Shown here: positions 1 through 8,427 of the stretch, in pieces
How positions within the stretch are numbered: the stretch's first letter is position 1
Layout of the letters: the number at the start of each line of letters is the position of its first letter
Assembly (NCBI GenBank): GCA_023700805.1
Contig: JAMPYF010000017.1
Coordinates: 22,032-86,031, forward strand
Direction of reading: 5' to 3'
DNA: 64,000 nt
From: Sulfuritalea sp.
GTDB taxonomy: Bacteria; Pseudomonadota; Gammaproteobacteria; Burkholderiales; Rhodocyclaceae
Made by a program: the position numbers and the translations under genes
The notes under the pieces: generated by a model
Databases searched by the model: none
Told to the model about the DNA's origin: nothing
What the model saw: only the letters and a program-made list of their open reading frames with translations

Positions 1-87
1 ATCTGGAAATTTTCGGCGACGGCGAAAGTCGACGGCCAGGTGGCCGCGGAAGCCGACCTGATCTGCGCCGTGCGCCCGACGCCCTGA
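1..87 (+). CDS. fabZ: 3-hydroxyacyl-ACP dehydratase FabZ, C-terminal end only
   Basis: The window opens inside a reading frame that runs 28 codons to a TGA. The tail contains WKFSATAKVDGQVAAEA and ends LICAVRPTP, which matches the hot-dog-fold C-terminus of FabZ, the dehydratase of type II fatty acid elongation. In proteobacteria fabZ sits directly before lpxA in the lpxD-fabZ-lpxA-lpxB envelope operon, as here. The catalytic His and Glu lie upstream, outside the window, so only context and the tail support the call. Confidence 0.8.
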   Translation: MWKFSATAKVDGQVAAEADLICAVRPTP

Positions 88-147
88 CGCTCCTGGCAGC
101 GAGAACCATCCACCGATGATGAAACACGCGACAGGCCAATTGAAGGC

Positions 148-205
148 CCGCCCCCCCATCCCCCCTCACGGGGGGCTGCAGATTGGCTCGCTTCGCTCGA
201 CTGTC
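148..205 (+). repeat. Intergenic hairpin element, partial copy upstream of lpxA
   Basis: The fabZ-lpxA gap carries a C-run/G-run hairpin (CCCCCC TCAC GGGGGG, 161-176) followed by a short ggctcgcttcgctcg motif. The same order of parts occurs before rnhB, pdxJ and acpS and, inverted, at the end of msrB. This copy lacks the third, start-codon-proximal hairpin found in the rnhB, pdxJ and acpS copies. The rest of the gap (to 237) shows only an AT-rich stretch before the lpxA start. Confidence 0.55.
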
Positions 206-237
206 ACCAGTCGCTCCGAACAAGGTATTTCATTTTA

Positions 238-1011
238 ATGAGCGTTCATTCCACAGCCATCGTCCATCCCGCGGCGCAACTCGGCAAGGGGGTGGTCGTC
301 GGTCCCTATTCGACGATCGGCGAGCATGTCGAAATCGGCGATCACACGGTGATCGGCCCCCACGTCGTCCTCACCGGCCATACCCGGATCGGCCGCGACA
401 ACAGGATTTTCCAGTTCTGTTCCATCGGCGAACAGCCGCAGGACAAGAAGTATGCGGGCGAGCCGACCCGGCTCGAAATCGGCGACCGCAACACGATTCG
501 CGAGTTCTGCACCTTCAATTGCGGCACGACGCAGGATGCCGGCGTGACCCGCCTCGGCAATGACAACTGGATCATGGCCTACGTGCATCTGGCGCACGAT
601 TGCCAGGTCGGCAACCAGACCATCTTCGCCAACAATGCGCAGATCGCCGGCCACGTACAGGTCGAAGACTGGGCCATCCTCGGCGCCTACACCGCGGTGC
701 ACCAGTTCGTGCGCATCGGCGCCCACAGCATCACCGCGATGGGCACCATCCTGCTGCAGGACCTGCCGCCCTTCGTCATGGCCGCCGGCAATCCGGCCGT
801 GCCGCGCAGCATCAACGCCGAGGGGCTCAAGCGCCGCGGCTTTTCGGCGGATGCCGTGGCGGCGGTCAAGCGCGCCTACAAGACGCTCTACAAGGCCGGC
901 ATGAAGCTCGACGAGGCGCGTGCCGTGATCGAGGCCGACTCGGCGGCGGTGCCCGAACTGGCCTTGCTGGCAGGCTTTCTTGCCCATCCCGGACGAGGAA
1001 TCGTTCGCTGA
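238..1011 (+). CDS. lpxA: UDP-N-acetylglucosamine acyltransferase LpxA
   Basis: 257 aa, the usual LpxA length. It transfers a 3-hydroxyacyl chain from ACP to the 3-OH of UDP-GlcNAc, the first step of lipid A synthesis in the cytoplasm. The N-terminal two thirds show the imperfect hexapeptide repeats of a left-handed beta-helix (for example [14 protein letters not shown]). The catalytic His is in [12 protein letters not shown] at residue 120, equivalent to H125 of E. coli. The C-terminal helical part (from GLKRRGF) completes the trimer fold. The stop overlaps the lpxB start by one base, so the two are translationally coupled. Confidence 0.97.
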   Translation: MSVHSTAIVHPAAQLGKGVVVGPYSTIGEHVEIGDHTVIGPHVVLTGHTRIGRDNRIFQFCSIGEQPQDKKYAGEPTRLEIGDRNTIREFCTFNCGTTQDAGVTRLGNDNWIMAYVHLAHDCQVGNQTIFANNAQIAGHVQVEDWAILGAYTAVHQFVRIGAHSITAMGTILLQDLPPFVMAAGNPAVPRSINAEGLKRRGFSADAVAAVKRAYKTLYKAGMKLDEARAVIEADSAAVPELALLAGFLAHPGRGIVR

Positions 1012-2153
1012 TGGTGCGCATCGCCATGGTGGCGGGCGAGGCCTCCAGCGACCAGCTTGCCGCACATTTGATTACCGCGCTCAAACGGCACCTGCCCGAG
1101 GCGCAGTTCTACGGCATCGGCGGGCCGAAGATGCAGCGCGAGGGCTTCGATTCGCTGTGGCCGGCGGAGATGCTGGCGGTGCGCGGCTATGCGGAAGTCT
1201 TGCGGCACTATCGGGCCATCACCGGCATGCGCCGGCAACTCCTGCGCCGCCTGCTGCAGGACAAGCCGGATGTCTTCATCGGCGTGGACGGCTCGGATTT
1301 CAACCTCTGGCTGGAAAAGCGCCTCAAGGCCCGCGGCATCCCCACCATCCACTTCGTCAGCCCGTCGATCTGGGCCTGGCGCAGGAACCGGATGGGCCGT
1401 ATCGTCGAATCGGTGAGCCACATCCTCGCCCTCTATCCCTTCGAGCCCGAGTTGTATCAGGGCACTCCCGTCAAGTGCAGCTATGTCGGCCATCCGCTGG
1501 CCGACGTGATTCCGCTCGACATCGACCAGCGCGCGGTGCGCGAACAGCTCGGTGTGGCGCAGGGACGCCCGGTGATCGCCCTGCTGCCGGGCAGCCGCCA
1601 GTCCGAGCTGCATTTCATGGCCGAGACTTTTATCGAGACGGCCAAGCTGCTGCTGCAGCGTCATCCGCAATTGCAGTTCCTGGTGCCGCTGGTGTCGCGC
1701 GAGACGCGCCTGCAGTTCGAGACGGCGCTGTGGAAGCTCAAGGCCGACGAAATGCCCTTCACGCTGATGTTCGGCCATGCGGCAGAGGCCGTCGCCGCCA
1801 GCGATGCGGTACTGGTGGCGAGCGGCACCGCCACGCTGGAAACCGCCCTTGTCGGCCGGCCCATGGTGATCGCCTACAAGATGTCGCCGTGGTCCTGGCG
1901 CCTGATGCGCGGCATGCGCTACCTGCCCTGGGTCGGGCTGCCGAACATCCTTGCCGGGCGCTATGTGGTGCCCGAGTTCCTGCAGGACGAGGCGACGCCC
2001 GAGAATCTGGCCCAGGCGCTGGGCAATCTGCTGGCGGACAAACCGGCGCGCGCCGCCATCGAGCGCGTCTTCGCCGGCATCCACCGCCTGCTGCGGCAGG
2101 ACACGGCGCAAAAGGCGGCCGGCGCCGTGCTGCCCTACCTGCAGAAGGCGTGA
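1011..2153 (+). CDS. lpxB: Lipid-A-disaccharide synthase LpxB
   Basis: 380 aa. It condenses UDP-2,3-diacylglucosamine with lipid X to form the beta-1,6 disaccharide of lipid A, at the inner membrane. Recognised from the GT19 pattern: N-terminal [20 protein letters not shown], the PSIWAWR motif, [10 protein letters not shown] and the donor-site ASGTATLE near the C-terminus. The ATG at 1011 overlaps the lpxA TGA (TGATG). In the same frame an open stretch continues far upstream, but it only shadows lpxA. The next gene, rnhB, follows after a repeat-filled spacer. Confidence 0.97.
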   Translation: MVRIAMVAGEASSDQLAAHLITALKRHLPEAQFYGIGGPKMQREGFDSLWPAEMLAVRGYAEVLRHYRAITGMRRQLLRRLLQDKPDVFIGVDGSDFNLWLEKRLKARGIPTIHFVSPSIWAWRRNRMGRIVESVSHILALYPFEPELYQGTPVKCSYVGHPLADVIPLDIDQRAVREQLGVAQGRPVIALLPGSRQSELHFMAETFIETAKLLLQRHPQLQFLVPLVSRETRLQFETALWKLKADEMPFTLMFGHAAEAVAASDAVLVASGTATLETALVGRPMVIAYKMSPWSWRLMRGMRYLPWVGLPNILAGRYVVPEFLQDEATPENLAQALGNLLADKPARAAIERVFAGIHRLLRQDTAQKAAGAVLPYLQKA

Positions 2154-2159
2154 GAACGA

Positions 2160-2266
2160 CTATCCCCCCAGCCCCCTGTCCGCGAAAAGGGGGCGACGAC
2201 GGGTCAGCCGCCGACGCGGCTTCCGGTTGCTTGGCTGATCTCCCCTTGGGACGGCCCGGCGGGGAT
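2160..2266 (+). repeat. Three-hairpin intergenic element, copy upstream of rnhB
   Basis: Fills the lpxB-rnhB spacer. First hairpin: ccccc...ggggg around tccgcgaaaa. Last hairpin: TCCCC (2241-2245), 15-nt loop TTGGGACGGCCCGGC (2246-2260), GGGGA (2261-2265), ending one base before the rnhB ATG, so its 3' arm is the only plausible Shine-Dalgarno. Copies before pdxJ and acpS keep the loop but change both arms of the stem together. Confidence 0.75.
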
Positions 2267-2839
2267 ATGCACCTCGTCTGCGGCGTCGATGAAGCCGGGC
2301 GCGGCCCGCTCGCCGGACCCGTTTATGCCGCCGCCGTGATCCTCGATCCGGCCAGGCCCATCGTCGGCCTGGCTGACTCCAAGAAGCTGTCCGAACGCGC
2401 GCGCGAGCGCCTGGCGCTGGAAATACGCGAGAAGGCGCTCTGCTTCGGCATCGCCTCGGCGTCGGTCGAGGAAATCGACAGCATCAATATCCTGCAGGCG
2501 ACAATGCTGGCCATGCGTCGCGCCGTGGAGGCGCTTGGCGTGCAGCCCCTGGAAGCGCTGATCGACGGCAACCGCTGCCCGCCGCTGGCGATGCCGGCAC
2601 GCGCCATCGTCCGCGGCGACGCAACCGAGCCGGCGATTTCGGCGGCCTCGATCCTGGCCAAGACGGCGCGCGACGCCGAAATGCGGCGTATCCACGAGGC
2701 ATTTCCCCAGTATGGGCTGGATCGCCACAAGGGCTATGACACCGCGATCCATCGCGCGGCCCTGCAGTTGCATGGGCCGGCGGCGTTCCACCGCAGAAGT
2801 TTTGCGCCGGTCAGGACGCTGCTCGCAGGATCGCGATGA
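2267..2839 (+). CDS. rnhB: Ribonuclease HII
   Basis: 190 aa. It cleaves the RNA strand of RNA-DNA hybrids and starts removal of misincorporated ribonucleotides. The N-terminus [17 protein letters not shown] holds the conserved DEAGRGP metal-binding motif (first Asp and Glu). Further acidic ligands lie in ALIDGNRCP and in [11 protein letters not shown]. The ATG at 2267 is chosen because the protein begins, as RNase HII does, a few residues before VDEAGRG; longer in-frame versions read through the upstream repeat. The stop overlaps the next gene by four bases. Confidence 0.96.
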   Translation: MHLVCGVDEAGRGPLAGPVYAAAVILDPARPIVGLADSKKLSERARERLALEIREKALCFGIASASVEEIDSINILQATMLAMRRAVEALGVQPLEALIDGNRCPPLAMPARAIVRGDATEPAISAASILAKTARDAEMRRIHEAFPQYGLDRHKGYDTAIHRAALQLHGPAAFHRRSFAPVRTLLAGSR

Positions 2840-3627
2840 AGGATTCCCGCCACATCACCTCGCGCGACAATCCTATCTTCAAGTCGCTGCGCACGATCGC
2901 GGAAGATCCGCGCCGGCAGGGGTTCGCGCTCGCCGACGGCATCCATCTGGTATCGACCTGCCTGACGCGCGGCGTTGCCGTAAGCAAGTTGCTGGTGAGC
3001 GAGAGCGGGTTGAAGAATTCCGAGATCGCGGCCCTGCTTCCGGCGGCAGCGGGCATCGATTGCCTGGTCCTGCGCGACAGCCTGTTTCGCGAAATCTCCG
3101 GCGTCAGCACGCCGACCGGCATTGCCGCCGTGGTCGCCATTCCCGGGGCATCGGAGGCGGCGCTGCAAGGCGATGCCGTGCTGCTCGACGCGGTGCAGGA
3201 TGCGGGCAACGTCGGCGCCATCCTGCGCACCGCGGCCGCGGCCGGCGTGCCTCAGGTCTTGCTGGGAACCGGCTGTGCCGGGGCTTGGACGGCGCGCGTG
3301 CTGCGCGCCGCGCAGGGCGCACATTTTTCCCTGGCGATTCGCGAACGGGTGAATCTCGCGGCGGTATTGGCGGCCCGTTCAGCCACCTCGGTTGCGACCG
3401 TCGCCAGCGGCGGTCGCAGCCTCTATGAACTCGATCTGAGCGGACCGCTGCTCTGGCTGGTGGGCAACGAGGGTGCGGGACTGTCCGCGGAACTCATCGC
3501 GGCGGCCGACCTGCGCGCCACGATTCCGCTTGCCGGCGGCACCGAATCGCTGAACGTGGCGGCGGCCACCGCGGTGTGCCTGTTCGAGGCGGCACGCCAG
3601 CGCCGGACGCCGCGTTCCCGGCGATAA
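2836..3627 (+). CDS. TrmH/SpoU family RNA 2'-O-methyltransferase
   Basis: 263 aa. SPOUT-class, SAM-dependent ribose 2'-O-methyltransferase acting on rRNA or tRNA; the exact target cannot be read from the sequence. An N-terminal SpoU substrate-binding domain ([13 protein letters not shown]...) is followed by the knotted catalytic domain with the Asn-Glu motif (VGNEGAGLS) and the C-terminal SAM-binding motif ([11 protein letters not shown]). It overlaps rnhB by ATGA, a pairing common in betaproteobacteria. RlmB is the nearest well-known relative, but I do not assign that symbol. Confidence 0.9.
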   Translation: MKDSRHITSRDNPIFKSLRTIAEDPRRQGFALADGIHLVSTCLTRGVAVSKLLVSESGLKNSEIAALLPAAAGIDCLVLRDSLFREISGVSTPTGIAAVVAIPGASEAALQGDAVLLDAVQDAGNVGAILRTAAAAGVPQVLLGTGCAGAWTARVLRAAQGAHFSLAIRERVNLAAVLAARSATSVATVASGGRSLYELDLSGPLLWLVGNEGAGLSAELIAAADLRATIPLAGGTESLNVAAATAVCLFEAARQRRTPRSRR

Positions 3628-3644
3628 TCCCACCAGGGGATACC

Positions 3645-3666
3645 GTCTCCAACAATTGTTGGAGAC
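3645..3666. repeat. REP-like perfect palindrome, copy 1
   Basis: A perfect 22-bp palindrome (gtctccaacaa/ttgttggagac) in the context GGATACC-palindrome-ATAATAAAT. A second copy at 9806-9829 has the same outer context (GGTATACC...ATAAAAT) and the same hairpin boundaries but a different stem (gtccccggc/gccggggac). The paired differences keep the hairpin intact, which suggests a REP-type mobile or structural element and not chance. Confidence 0.6.
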
Positions 3667-3675
3667 ATAATAAAT

Positions 3676-3696
3676 AGGCCCGCGCGAGGCGGGCCT
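3676..3696 (-). terminator. Terminator of the HU gene
   Basis: An 8-bp stem AGGCCCGC/GCGGGCCT with a 5-nt loop lies 24 bases past the HU stop. On the minus strand it is followed by an A/T-rich tail (TATTTATTAT). Placement and shape fit an intrinsic terminator for the minus-strand hup gene. It may also stop readthrough from the convergent methyltransferase. Confidence 0.7.
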
Positions 3697-3720
3697 GAAA
3701 CCAACCGGAATGCTCGCTGC

Positions 3721-4017
3721 TTATTTTTTCTTGGCAGCTTTCTTGCCGGCCACTGCAGCCTTGAAGGTGGCACCGGCCGTGAAGCGCGGCACGGTGGTGG
3801 CAGCGATCTTGAGTTCCTTGCCGGTCTGCGGATTGCGGCCGACACGCGCGGCACGCTTCGAGGACTTGAAGCTGCCGAAGCCGACCAGGGTAACGCTGTC
3901 ACCCTTGGAGACGGCCTTGACGATGGCGGCGATGACTGCAGACAGCGCCTTCTCGGCTGCAGCCTTGCTGATGTCGGCTTCTTTGGCAGTGATTTCGATC
4001 AGTTCAGACTTGTTCAT
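3721..4017 (-). CDS. hup: DNA-binding protein HU
   Basis: 98 aa, the typical HU length plus a lysine-rich tail (GKKAAKKK). Nucleoid protein that dimerises and bends DNA without strong sequence preference. It has the HU start MNKSELIEITAKEA, the dimer-core GFGSF and the DNA-arm signature GRNPQTGKELKI with the intercalating Pro. The end of the arm region runs ATTVPRFTAGATFKAAV. It stands alone, divergent from the nfeD gene with an AT-rich upstream gap that must hold its promoter, and has its own downstream terminator. Confidence 0.97.
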   Translation of the reverse strand: MNKSELIEITAKEADISKAAAEKALSAVIAAIVKAVSKGDSVTLVGFGSFKSSKRAARVGRNPQTGKELKIAATTVPRFTAGATFKAAVAGKKAAKKK

Positions 4018-4312
4018 GTGTGACCTCGTGGGAGTGATGATGGTAGTGGCGGTTGAATTCTATGCGAATGGTAACGCAGTGTAATCAAGAATTATCCGTC
4101 TGGATCAAGCTTCTTGAAAATTGTCTCAATGCTGCAGCGCCGCGGAATCGGGCTTCTCCAGTCGTTCGCCGCGGTCGGAATAATATGCCGGGGAGGGAAA
4201 GGCGCGCGCGGCAAAGGCGATAAAATATTCGTTTTGGCAGCAGCGCCGGTTTCCGCCGTTGCTGCCGGGCGGCTGTCGGCAGCTGGAAGTCTCGGGGAAA
4301 GGACGCTGGAAA
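4018..4312. other. Divergent intergenic region between hup and nfeD
   Basis: No gene is seen in this 295-base gap. It is clearly more AT-rich than its surroundings between about 4050 and 4130, as expected for the strong hup promoter on the minus strand. A GATAAAAT box near 4219 is a plausible -10 for the plus-strand nfeD gene. A GGCAGCAGCG/CGTTGCTGCC hairpin near 4238-4267 lies in the putative nfeD leader. None of these is certain. Confidence 0.5.
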
Positions 4313-4765
4313 ATGGAACTCGCCTGGTGGCACTGGATGGTGCTCGGCCTCGGCCTGGGGCTGCTCGAACTGGCCGTGCCCAGCTTTTTCATCATCTGGT
4401 TCGGCCTCGGCGCGCTGCTGGTGGGTGTCGCCATGCTGCTCGCCCCGGAGATCGCATTCACCACCCAGATACTGCTGTGGACGGCCGCCTCGGTACTGAT
4501 GACCATGCTCTGGTTCAAGGTCTTCCGCCGCGACGACGGCAAGACGCGGTCGGGCCAGGCCAACGAGGCGCTGGGCGAGATCGGCGTCCTGGTGCGGGCG
4601 GTCGAGCCGCTGGGCGTGGATTCGGCGCGCGGCGAAGTGCGTTTCCAGAAGCCGGTGATGGGCTCCGATGTCTGGCCCTGCCTCGCCGATGAAGCGATTG
4701 CCGCCGGCGAGCGGGTCAGGGTGCTGGCGGTGGACGGCCAGCTATTGAAGGTCGGCAAATACTGA
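4313..4765 (+). CDS. NfeD family membrane protein
   Basis: 150 aa. Short NfeD-type protein: two or three N-terminal hydrophobic segments (WHWMVLGLGLGLLEL; FFIIWFGLGALLVGVAMLL; ILLWTAASVLMTMLWF) and a C-terminal soluble OB-fold domain of about 70 residues starting at QANEALGEIG and ending LLKVGKY. NfeD proteins work with SPFH/stomatin partners in membrane quality control, and the next gene is that partner. The ATG at 4313 is preferred over an upstream in-frame ATG because the TM segment begins there and an AAAGGA Shine-Dalgarno sits just upstream. Confidence 0.88.
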   Translation: MELAWWHWMVLGLGLGLLELAVPSFFIIWFGLGALLVGVAMLLAPEIAFTTQILLWTAASVLMTMLWFKVFRRDDGKTRSGQANEALGEIGVLVRAVEPLGVDSARGEVRFQKPVMGSDVWPCLADEAIAAGERVRVLAVDGQLLKVGKY

Positions 4766-4773
4766 AAGGGTCG

Positions 4774-5631
4774 ATGATGGGCGAGTTCGCATTCTTTGTA
4801 ATTGCAGTATTTGTTTTTGTCGCGGTCACCATCGCCAAGGGCGTGCGCATCGTGCCGCAGGGCGAGGAATGGATCGTCGAGCGCCTCGGCAAGTACCACA
4901 CCACGCTGCGTCCCGGTCTCAACATCATCATTCCCTACTTCGACCAGGTGCGCTACAAGCTGGTGACCAAGGACATCATCCTCGACGTCCAGGAGCAGGA
5001 AGTCATCACCAAGGACAACGCGGTGATCCTGACCAATGCGATCGCCTTCATCAAGGTCACCGATCCGATCAAGGCGGTGTATGGCGTCACGGATTTCTCC
5101 GAGGCGATCCGCAACATGATCATGACCACGCTGCGCTCGATCATCGGCGAGATGACGCTGGACGAGGCGCTCTCCAACCGCGACAAGATCAAGGCCCGGC
5201 TGCGCGAAGGCGTCGCCGACGAGGCCATCGACTGGGGCCTGACCGTGAAGTCGGTCGAGATCCAGGACATCAACCCGTCGGAATCGATGCAGAAGGCCAT
5301 GGAGGCGCAGGCCTCGGCCGAGCGCGAGCGCAAGGCCATGGTGACCAAGGCCGAGGGCACCAAGCAGTCCACCATCCTCAACGCCGAGGCGCAGCTGCAG
5401 GCCGCGCGCCTGCAGGCCGAAGCGCAGATCACGCTGGCCGATGCCTCGGCCGAGGCGATCCGCCGCGTGGCGGCCGCGATCGGCACGGAAGACGCGCCGA
5501 TGCGCTACATGCTGGGCGAAAAATACATTCATGCCATCGGCAACCTGGCCTCCTCGGACAATGCCAAGACGGTATTGATTCCGGCCGACATCCAGGACAC
5601 GCTGCGCGGCATACTCGGCAGCCGCAAGTAG
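4774..5631 (+). CDS. Stomatin-like SPFH/band-7 protein (slipin)
   Basis: 285 aa. Membrane-anchored scaffold: one N-terminal hydrophobic helix (FAFFVIAVFVFVAVTIA), then an SPFH domain (VPQGEEWIVERLGKY...IIPYFDQVRYK), then an Ala/Glu/Arg-rich coiled coil (residues about 175-235) with alternating charged and Ala residues. The C-terminal SSDNAKTVLIPADIQ is typical of bacterial paraslipins. It lies eight bases behind the nfeD gene, the standard operon pairing. There are two adjacent ATGs (4774, 4777); either may be used. No enzymatic activity is expected. Confidence 0.93.
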   Translation: MMGEFAFFVIAVFVFVAVTIAKGVRIVPQGEEWIVERLGKYHTTLRPGLNIIIPYFDQVRYKLVTKDIILDVQEQEVITKDNAVILTNAIAFIKVTDPIKAVYGVTDFSEAIRNMIMTTLRSIIGEMTLDEALSNRDKIKARLREGVADEAIDWGLTVKSVEIQDINPSESMQKAMEAQASAERERKAMVTKAEGTKQSTILNAEAQLQAARLQAEAQITLADASAEAIRRVAAAIGTEDAPMRYMLGEKYIHAIGNLASSDNAKTVLIPADIQDTLRGILGSRK

Positions 5632-5660
5632 GCGCGGCACCGGAGTTGACTGTCCCCGCC

Positions 5661-6350
5661 ATGCGCCTGCTGGCCTTCGAAACCGCGACGCGGCGCCTGT
5701 CGGTGGCGCTGTGGCAGGATGGTGCGCTCATCGAGCGCGCCGCGGAGCTGCCCAACGGCGGCTCCGAAAGGCTCTTGCCCTGGGTGCATGAACTGCTGGC
5801 CGAGGCCGGCTGTTCGCTGTCACAGATCGACGGCATCGCCTTCGGCGCCGGGCCCGGCGGCTTCACCGGCCTGCGCCTGGCCTGCGGCGTGGCGCAGGGG
5901 CTGGCCTGGGGCCTCGACCGGCCGGTGGCGCCGGTATCGAGCCTCGAAGCGCTGGCACTGGCCTGCGGCGAACGCGAGGTCTGGGTCTGCCTCGATGCGC
6001 GCATGAACGAGGTATATAGCGCGACCTATCGGGTCGAGGGCGGGCGCGTGGAGCAACGCATGGCGCCTGCCTGCCTGCCGCCCGCCGTGGTGCCAGCGCC
6101 AACTCTTGCCGGCACCTGGGCGGTCGGCGACGGCTTCGCGGCCTACGGCGACTTGCTGCTCGCCGGCAAGCCGGAACTCGCCGGGGTGCGTGCCGATGTG
6201 TTTCCGACGGCTGCCGCCGTGCTGCGTCTCGCCGCGCCGATGTTCGCCCAGGGCGGGGCGGTCGCAGCTGCCCGGGCGCAGCCCATTTACGTGCGCGACA
6301 AGGTGGCGCTGACCACCGCCGAACGCATGGCGCGCGGCGGGCTCCGCTAG
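5661..6350 (+). CDS. tsaB: tRNA threonylcarbamoyladenosine synthesis protein TsaB
   Basis: 229 aa. ASKHA-fold partner of TsaD, required for the t6A modification of ANN-decoding tRNAs. It has the N-terminal LLAFETATRRLSVAL, the glycine-rich FGAGPGGFTGLRL, and the DARMNEVY segment typical of TsaB. A copy of the dispersed 15-mer repeat (6092-6106) falls in the less conserved middle of the protein, where it encodes PAPTL. The gene leads a tight cluster with rimI, an arrangement found in many proteobacteria. Confidence 0.94.
   Translation: MRLLAFETATRRLSVALWQDGALIERAAELPNGGSERLLPWVHELLAEAGCSLSQIDGIAFGAGPGGFTGLRLACGVAQGLAWGLDRPVAPVSSLEALALACGEREVWVCLDARMNEVYSATYRVEGGRVEQRMAPACLPPAVVPAPTLAGTWAVGDGFAAYGDLLLAGKPELAGVRADVFPTAAAVLRLAAPMFAQGGAVAAARAQPIYVRDKVALTTAERMARGGLR
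6092..6106 (+). repeat. Dispersed 15-mer repeat, exact copy
   Basis: GCCAGCGCCAACTCT, identical to the copy at 18927-18941 and within one base of copies at 30907, 34865 and 58649. It lies inside tsaB in a poorly conserved stretch. Confidence 0.7.
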
Positions 6351-6790
6351 TGCTGGGCTACCGGGCCATGACGGGCGACGACCTCGATGCGGTGGCGGAG
6401 GCGGAGCGGCGTATCTATGCCTTTCCGTGGACCCGCGGCAATTTTGCCGATTCCCTGGCGGCCGGCCATGACGCCTGGCTGGCGCAGGAGAACGGACAAA
6501 TGATCGGTTATGCCGTGATGATGCGGGTACTCGATGAGGCGCACCTGCTCAACATCACCGTGCTGCCCGAAATGCAGCGCGGCGGTCGCGGCTCCGCCTT
6601 GCTGATGCATCTTTTCGACCGGGCGCGGGCGCAGGCGGTAACGCGCATGCTGCTCGAAGTGCGCCCCGGCAACCTCGGCGGACAGGCCCTGTACCGGCGC
6701 CACGGCTTCGCCGAAATCGGCCGCCGCCGCGATTACTATCCGGCGCACGGAGGCCGCGAGGATGCCATCGTGATGGCACGCGATTTATGA
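6350..6790 (+). CDS. rimI: Ribosomal protein S18 alanine N-acetyltransferase RimI
   Basis: 146 aa GNAT acetyltransferase; the RimI group acetylates the N-terminus of ribosomal protein S18. It shows the GNAT core: DLDAVAEAERRIYAFPW at the N-terminus, LLNITVLPEMQRGGRGSALL with the acetyl-CoA pyrophosphate loop, then EVRPGN..ALYRRHGF. It starts with GTG sharing a base with the tsaB stop (TAGTG), and its own stop overlaps the udg start. The tsaB-rimI-udg order supports the specific RimI call over a generic GNAT. Confidence 0.92.
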   Translation: MLGYRAMTGDDLDAVAEAERRIYAFPWTRGNFADSLAAGHDAWLAQENGQMIGYAVMMRVLDEAHLLNITVLPEMQRGGRGSALLMHLFDRARAQAVTRMLLEVRPGNLGGQALYRRHGFAEIGRRRDYYPAHGGREDAIVMARDL

Positions 6791-7506
6791 CGCAGGACGA
6801 GATTCTGCGCGAGATGGGCCTGGGGCCGGTCTGGAAACTGCGCGCCAAGGCCGCCGCAGTGCCTGCGGCGGAATCCATGGCGCCCGCCGTGACCGAGCCG
6901 CAGCAGGAACCGGCGCCGCCTGCGGCCGCGGCCGATAAAACCGGATTGAGCTGGGATGAACTTGCGTCGACAGTGGCGGCGTGCCGCCTGTGCCGGCTTT
7001 GCGAGGCGCGCAAACAGGCGGTGCTCGGTGTCGGCGATCGCCATGCCGACTGGTTGTTCGTCGGCGAGGGGCCGGGCGCCGAGGAAGACCTGCGCGGCGA
7101 ACCCTTCGTCGGCCAGGCCGGCAAGCTGCTCGACAACATGCTGGCGGCGATCGGCCTCAGGCGCGGGGCGGACGTGTATATCGCCAACGCCGTGAAGTGC
7201 CGTCCGCCGGAAAATCGCACGCCGACGCCGGAGGAGACCGCGACCTGCCGGCCCTACCTGGAGCGCCAGATCGAGTTGATTCAACCGAAGCTGATCGTCG
7301 CCCTCGGCCGGCCGGCGGCGCAGACGCTGCTGCAAAGCGAGGTCAAGATCGGCGCGGAGCGCGGCAAGCTGCACGACTACCGCGGCATCCCGCTGATCGT
7401 CACTTACCATCCCGCCTATCTGCTGCGTACCCTGCAGGACAAGGCCAGGGCCTGGGAGGATCTCTGCTTCATGCGGCGCACCATGAAGACGCTGAAAGGA
7501 AACTGA
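6787..7506 (+). CDS. Family 4-type uracil-DNA glycosylase with 4Fe-4S cluster
   Basis: 239 aa. Removes uracil from DNA. An N-terminal Ala/Pro-rich linker of about 55 residues precedes the catalytic domain. Cluster cysteines are most likely C66, C69, C138 and C154 (CRLCRLC, VKCRPPENR, TCRPYLERQ). Motif A is GEGPGAEED and the C-terminal motif is TYHPAYLLR. The N-terminus MTQDEILREMGLGPVW is common in betaproteobacterial members, which are often annotated as SPO1-type DNA-polymerase-related. ATGA overlap with rimI and TGATG overlap with the next gene indicate one transcript. Confidence 0.92.
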   Translation: MTQDEILREMGLGPVWKLRAKAAAVPAAESMAPAVTEPQQEPAPPAAAADKTGLSWDELASTVAACRLCRLCEARKQAVLGVGDRHADWLFVGEGPGAEEDLRGEPFVGQAGKLLDNMLAAIGLRRGADVYIANAVKCRPPENRTPTPEETATCRPYLERQIELIQPKLIVALGRPAAQTLLQSEVKIGAERGKLHDYRGIPLIVTYHPAYLLRTLQDKARAWEDLCFMRRTMKTLKGN

Positions 7507-8420
7507 TGTCCCACGGCAACGAAGGCTCGCTGCGGGCCATTTTTTACGCACTGGGCGCCAACTTCGGCATTGCGGTGGCGAAGTACGTCGCGGCCTTCTG
7601 GACCGGTTCCGGTTCGATGCTGGCCGAGGCGATCCATTCCACGGCAGACTGCGCCAACCAGCTGCTGTTGCTGCTGGGCTTGAGGCAGGCGCGGCGTCCC
7701 GCCAGCGTCGACTTTCCGCTCGGCCACCATCGCGTCACCTATTTCTGGTCGATGATCGTGGCGCTGATGCTGTTCTTCATGGGCGGCGCGTTTTCCGTCT
7801 ATGAAGGCGTCGAGCGCCTGCTGCATCCGCAGCCGCTGCAGCACGGCCTGATCGCCATGGCGGTGCTGGCCTGCGCCGTGGTGCTGGAAGCCTTCTCTTT
7901 GTGGGGCGCCTTGAAGGAGATACGCAAGATCGCCGGGCGCCAGCCTTTCCTCGCCTGGTTCCGCGAGACGCGCCAGTCCGAGTTGATGGTGGTGGCCGGC
8001 GAGGACATCGCGGCCCTGCTCGGCCTCGCGCTGGCCTTCGTCGCGGTGGCGGCCAGCGTCGTCACCGGCAACCCGCTGTGGGACGCGCTGGGCACGCTGG
8101 CGATCGGCATAGTGCTGATGGTGATCGCAGTCGCCGTGATGATCGAGGTCAAGGGCCTGATCGTCGGCGAATCGGCGGCACCGCAGCTGCGCGCCGAGAT
8201 CGAGGCCTTCGTCGCGGTCCAGGCCGAGGTGGAGCAGGTACTGAACGTGATCACCCTGGCCTGGGGCGACAAGGTGGTGATCGCGGTCAAGGCGCGCATG
8301 CGCGGCATGGAAACCGGCAGCGGGCTGCAGATGGTCGAGGCCATCAACGCCGTCGAGGCGCGCATGCAGGAGCGCTTCCCGAGCGCGCAGTGGGTGTTCT
8401 TCGAACCCGACCTGCGCTAG
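7506..8420 (+). CDS. Cation diffusion facilitator (Zn2+/divalent cation efflux)
   Basis: 304 aa inner-membrane proton/cation antiporter. Five to six TM helices are visible; metal-site residues occur in EAIHSTADCANQ (TM2, His and Asp) and GEDIAALLGLALAF (TM5, Asp). DFPLGHHRVTYFW is the family's cytoplasmic-loop signature after TM2. A C-terminal cytoplasmic domain of about 80 residues (EIEAFVAVQAEVEQ...WVFFEPDLR) fits the ferredoxin-like dimer domain. It belongs to the ZnT9-like branch. The metal cannot be fixed from sequence. It overlaps udg by one base. Confidence 0.9.
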   Translation: MSHGNEGSLRAIFYALGANFGIAVAKYVAAFWTGSGSMLAEAIHSTADCANQLLLLLGLRQARRPASVDFPLGHHRVTYFWSMIVALMLFFMGGAFSVYEGVERLLHPQPLQHGLIAMAVLACAVVLEAFSLWGALKEIRKIAGRQPFLAWFRETRQSELMVVAGEDIAALLGLALAFVAVAASVVTGNPLWDALGTLAIGIVLMVIAVAVMIEVKGLIVGESAAPQLRAEIEAFVAVQAEVEQVLNVITLAWGDKVVIAVKARMRGMETGSGLQMVEAINAVEARMQERFPSAQWVFFEPDLR

Positions 8421-8427
8421 CCGGCTT

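Noticed and set aside
183..563. 126-codon plus-strand frame over the lpxA start
   Set aside because: Arg-rich shadow frame overlapping lpxA.
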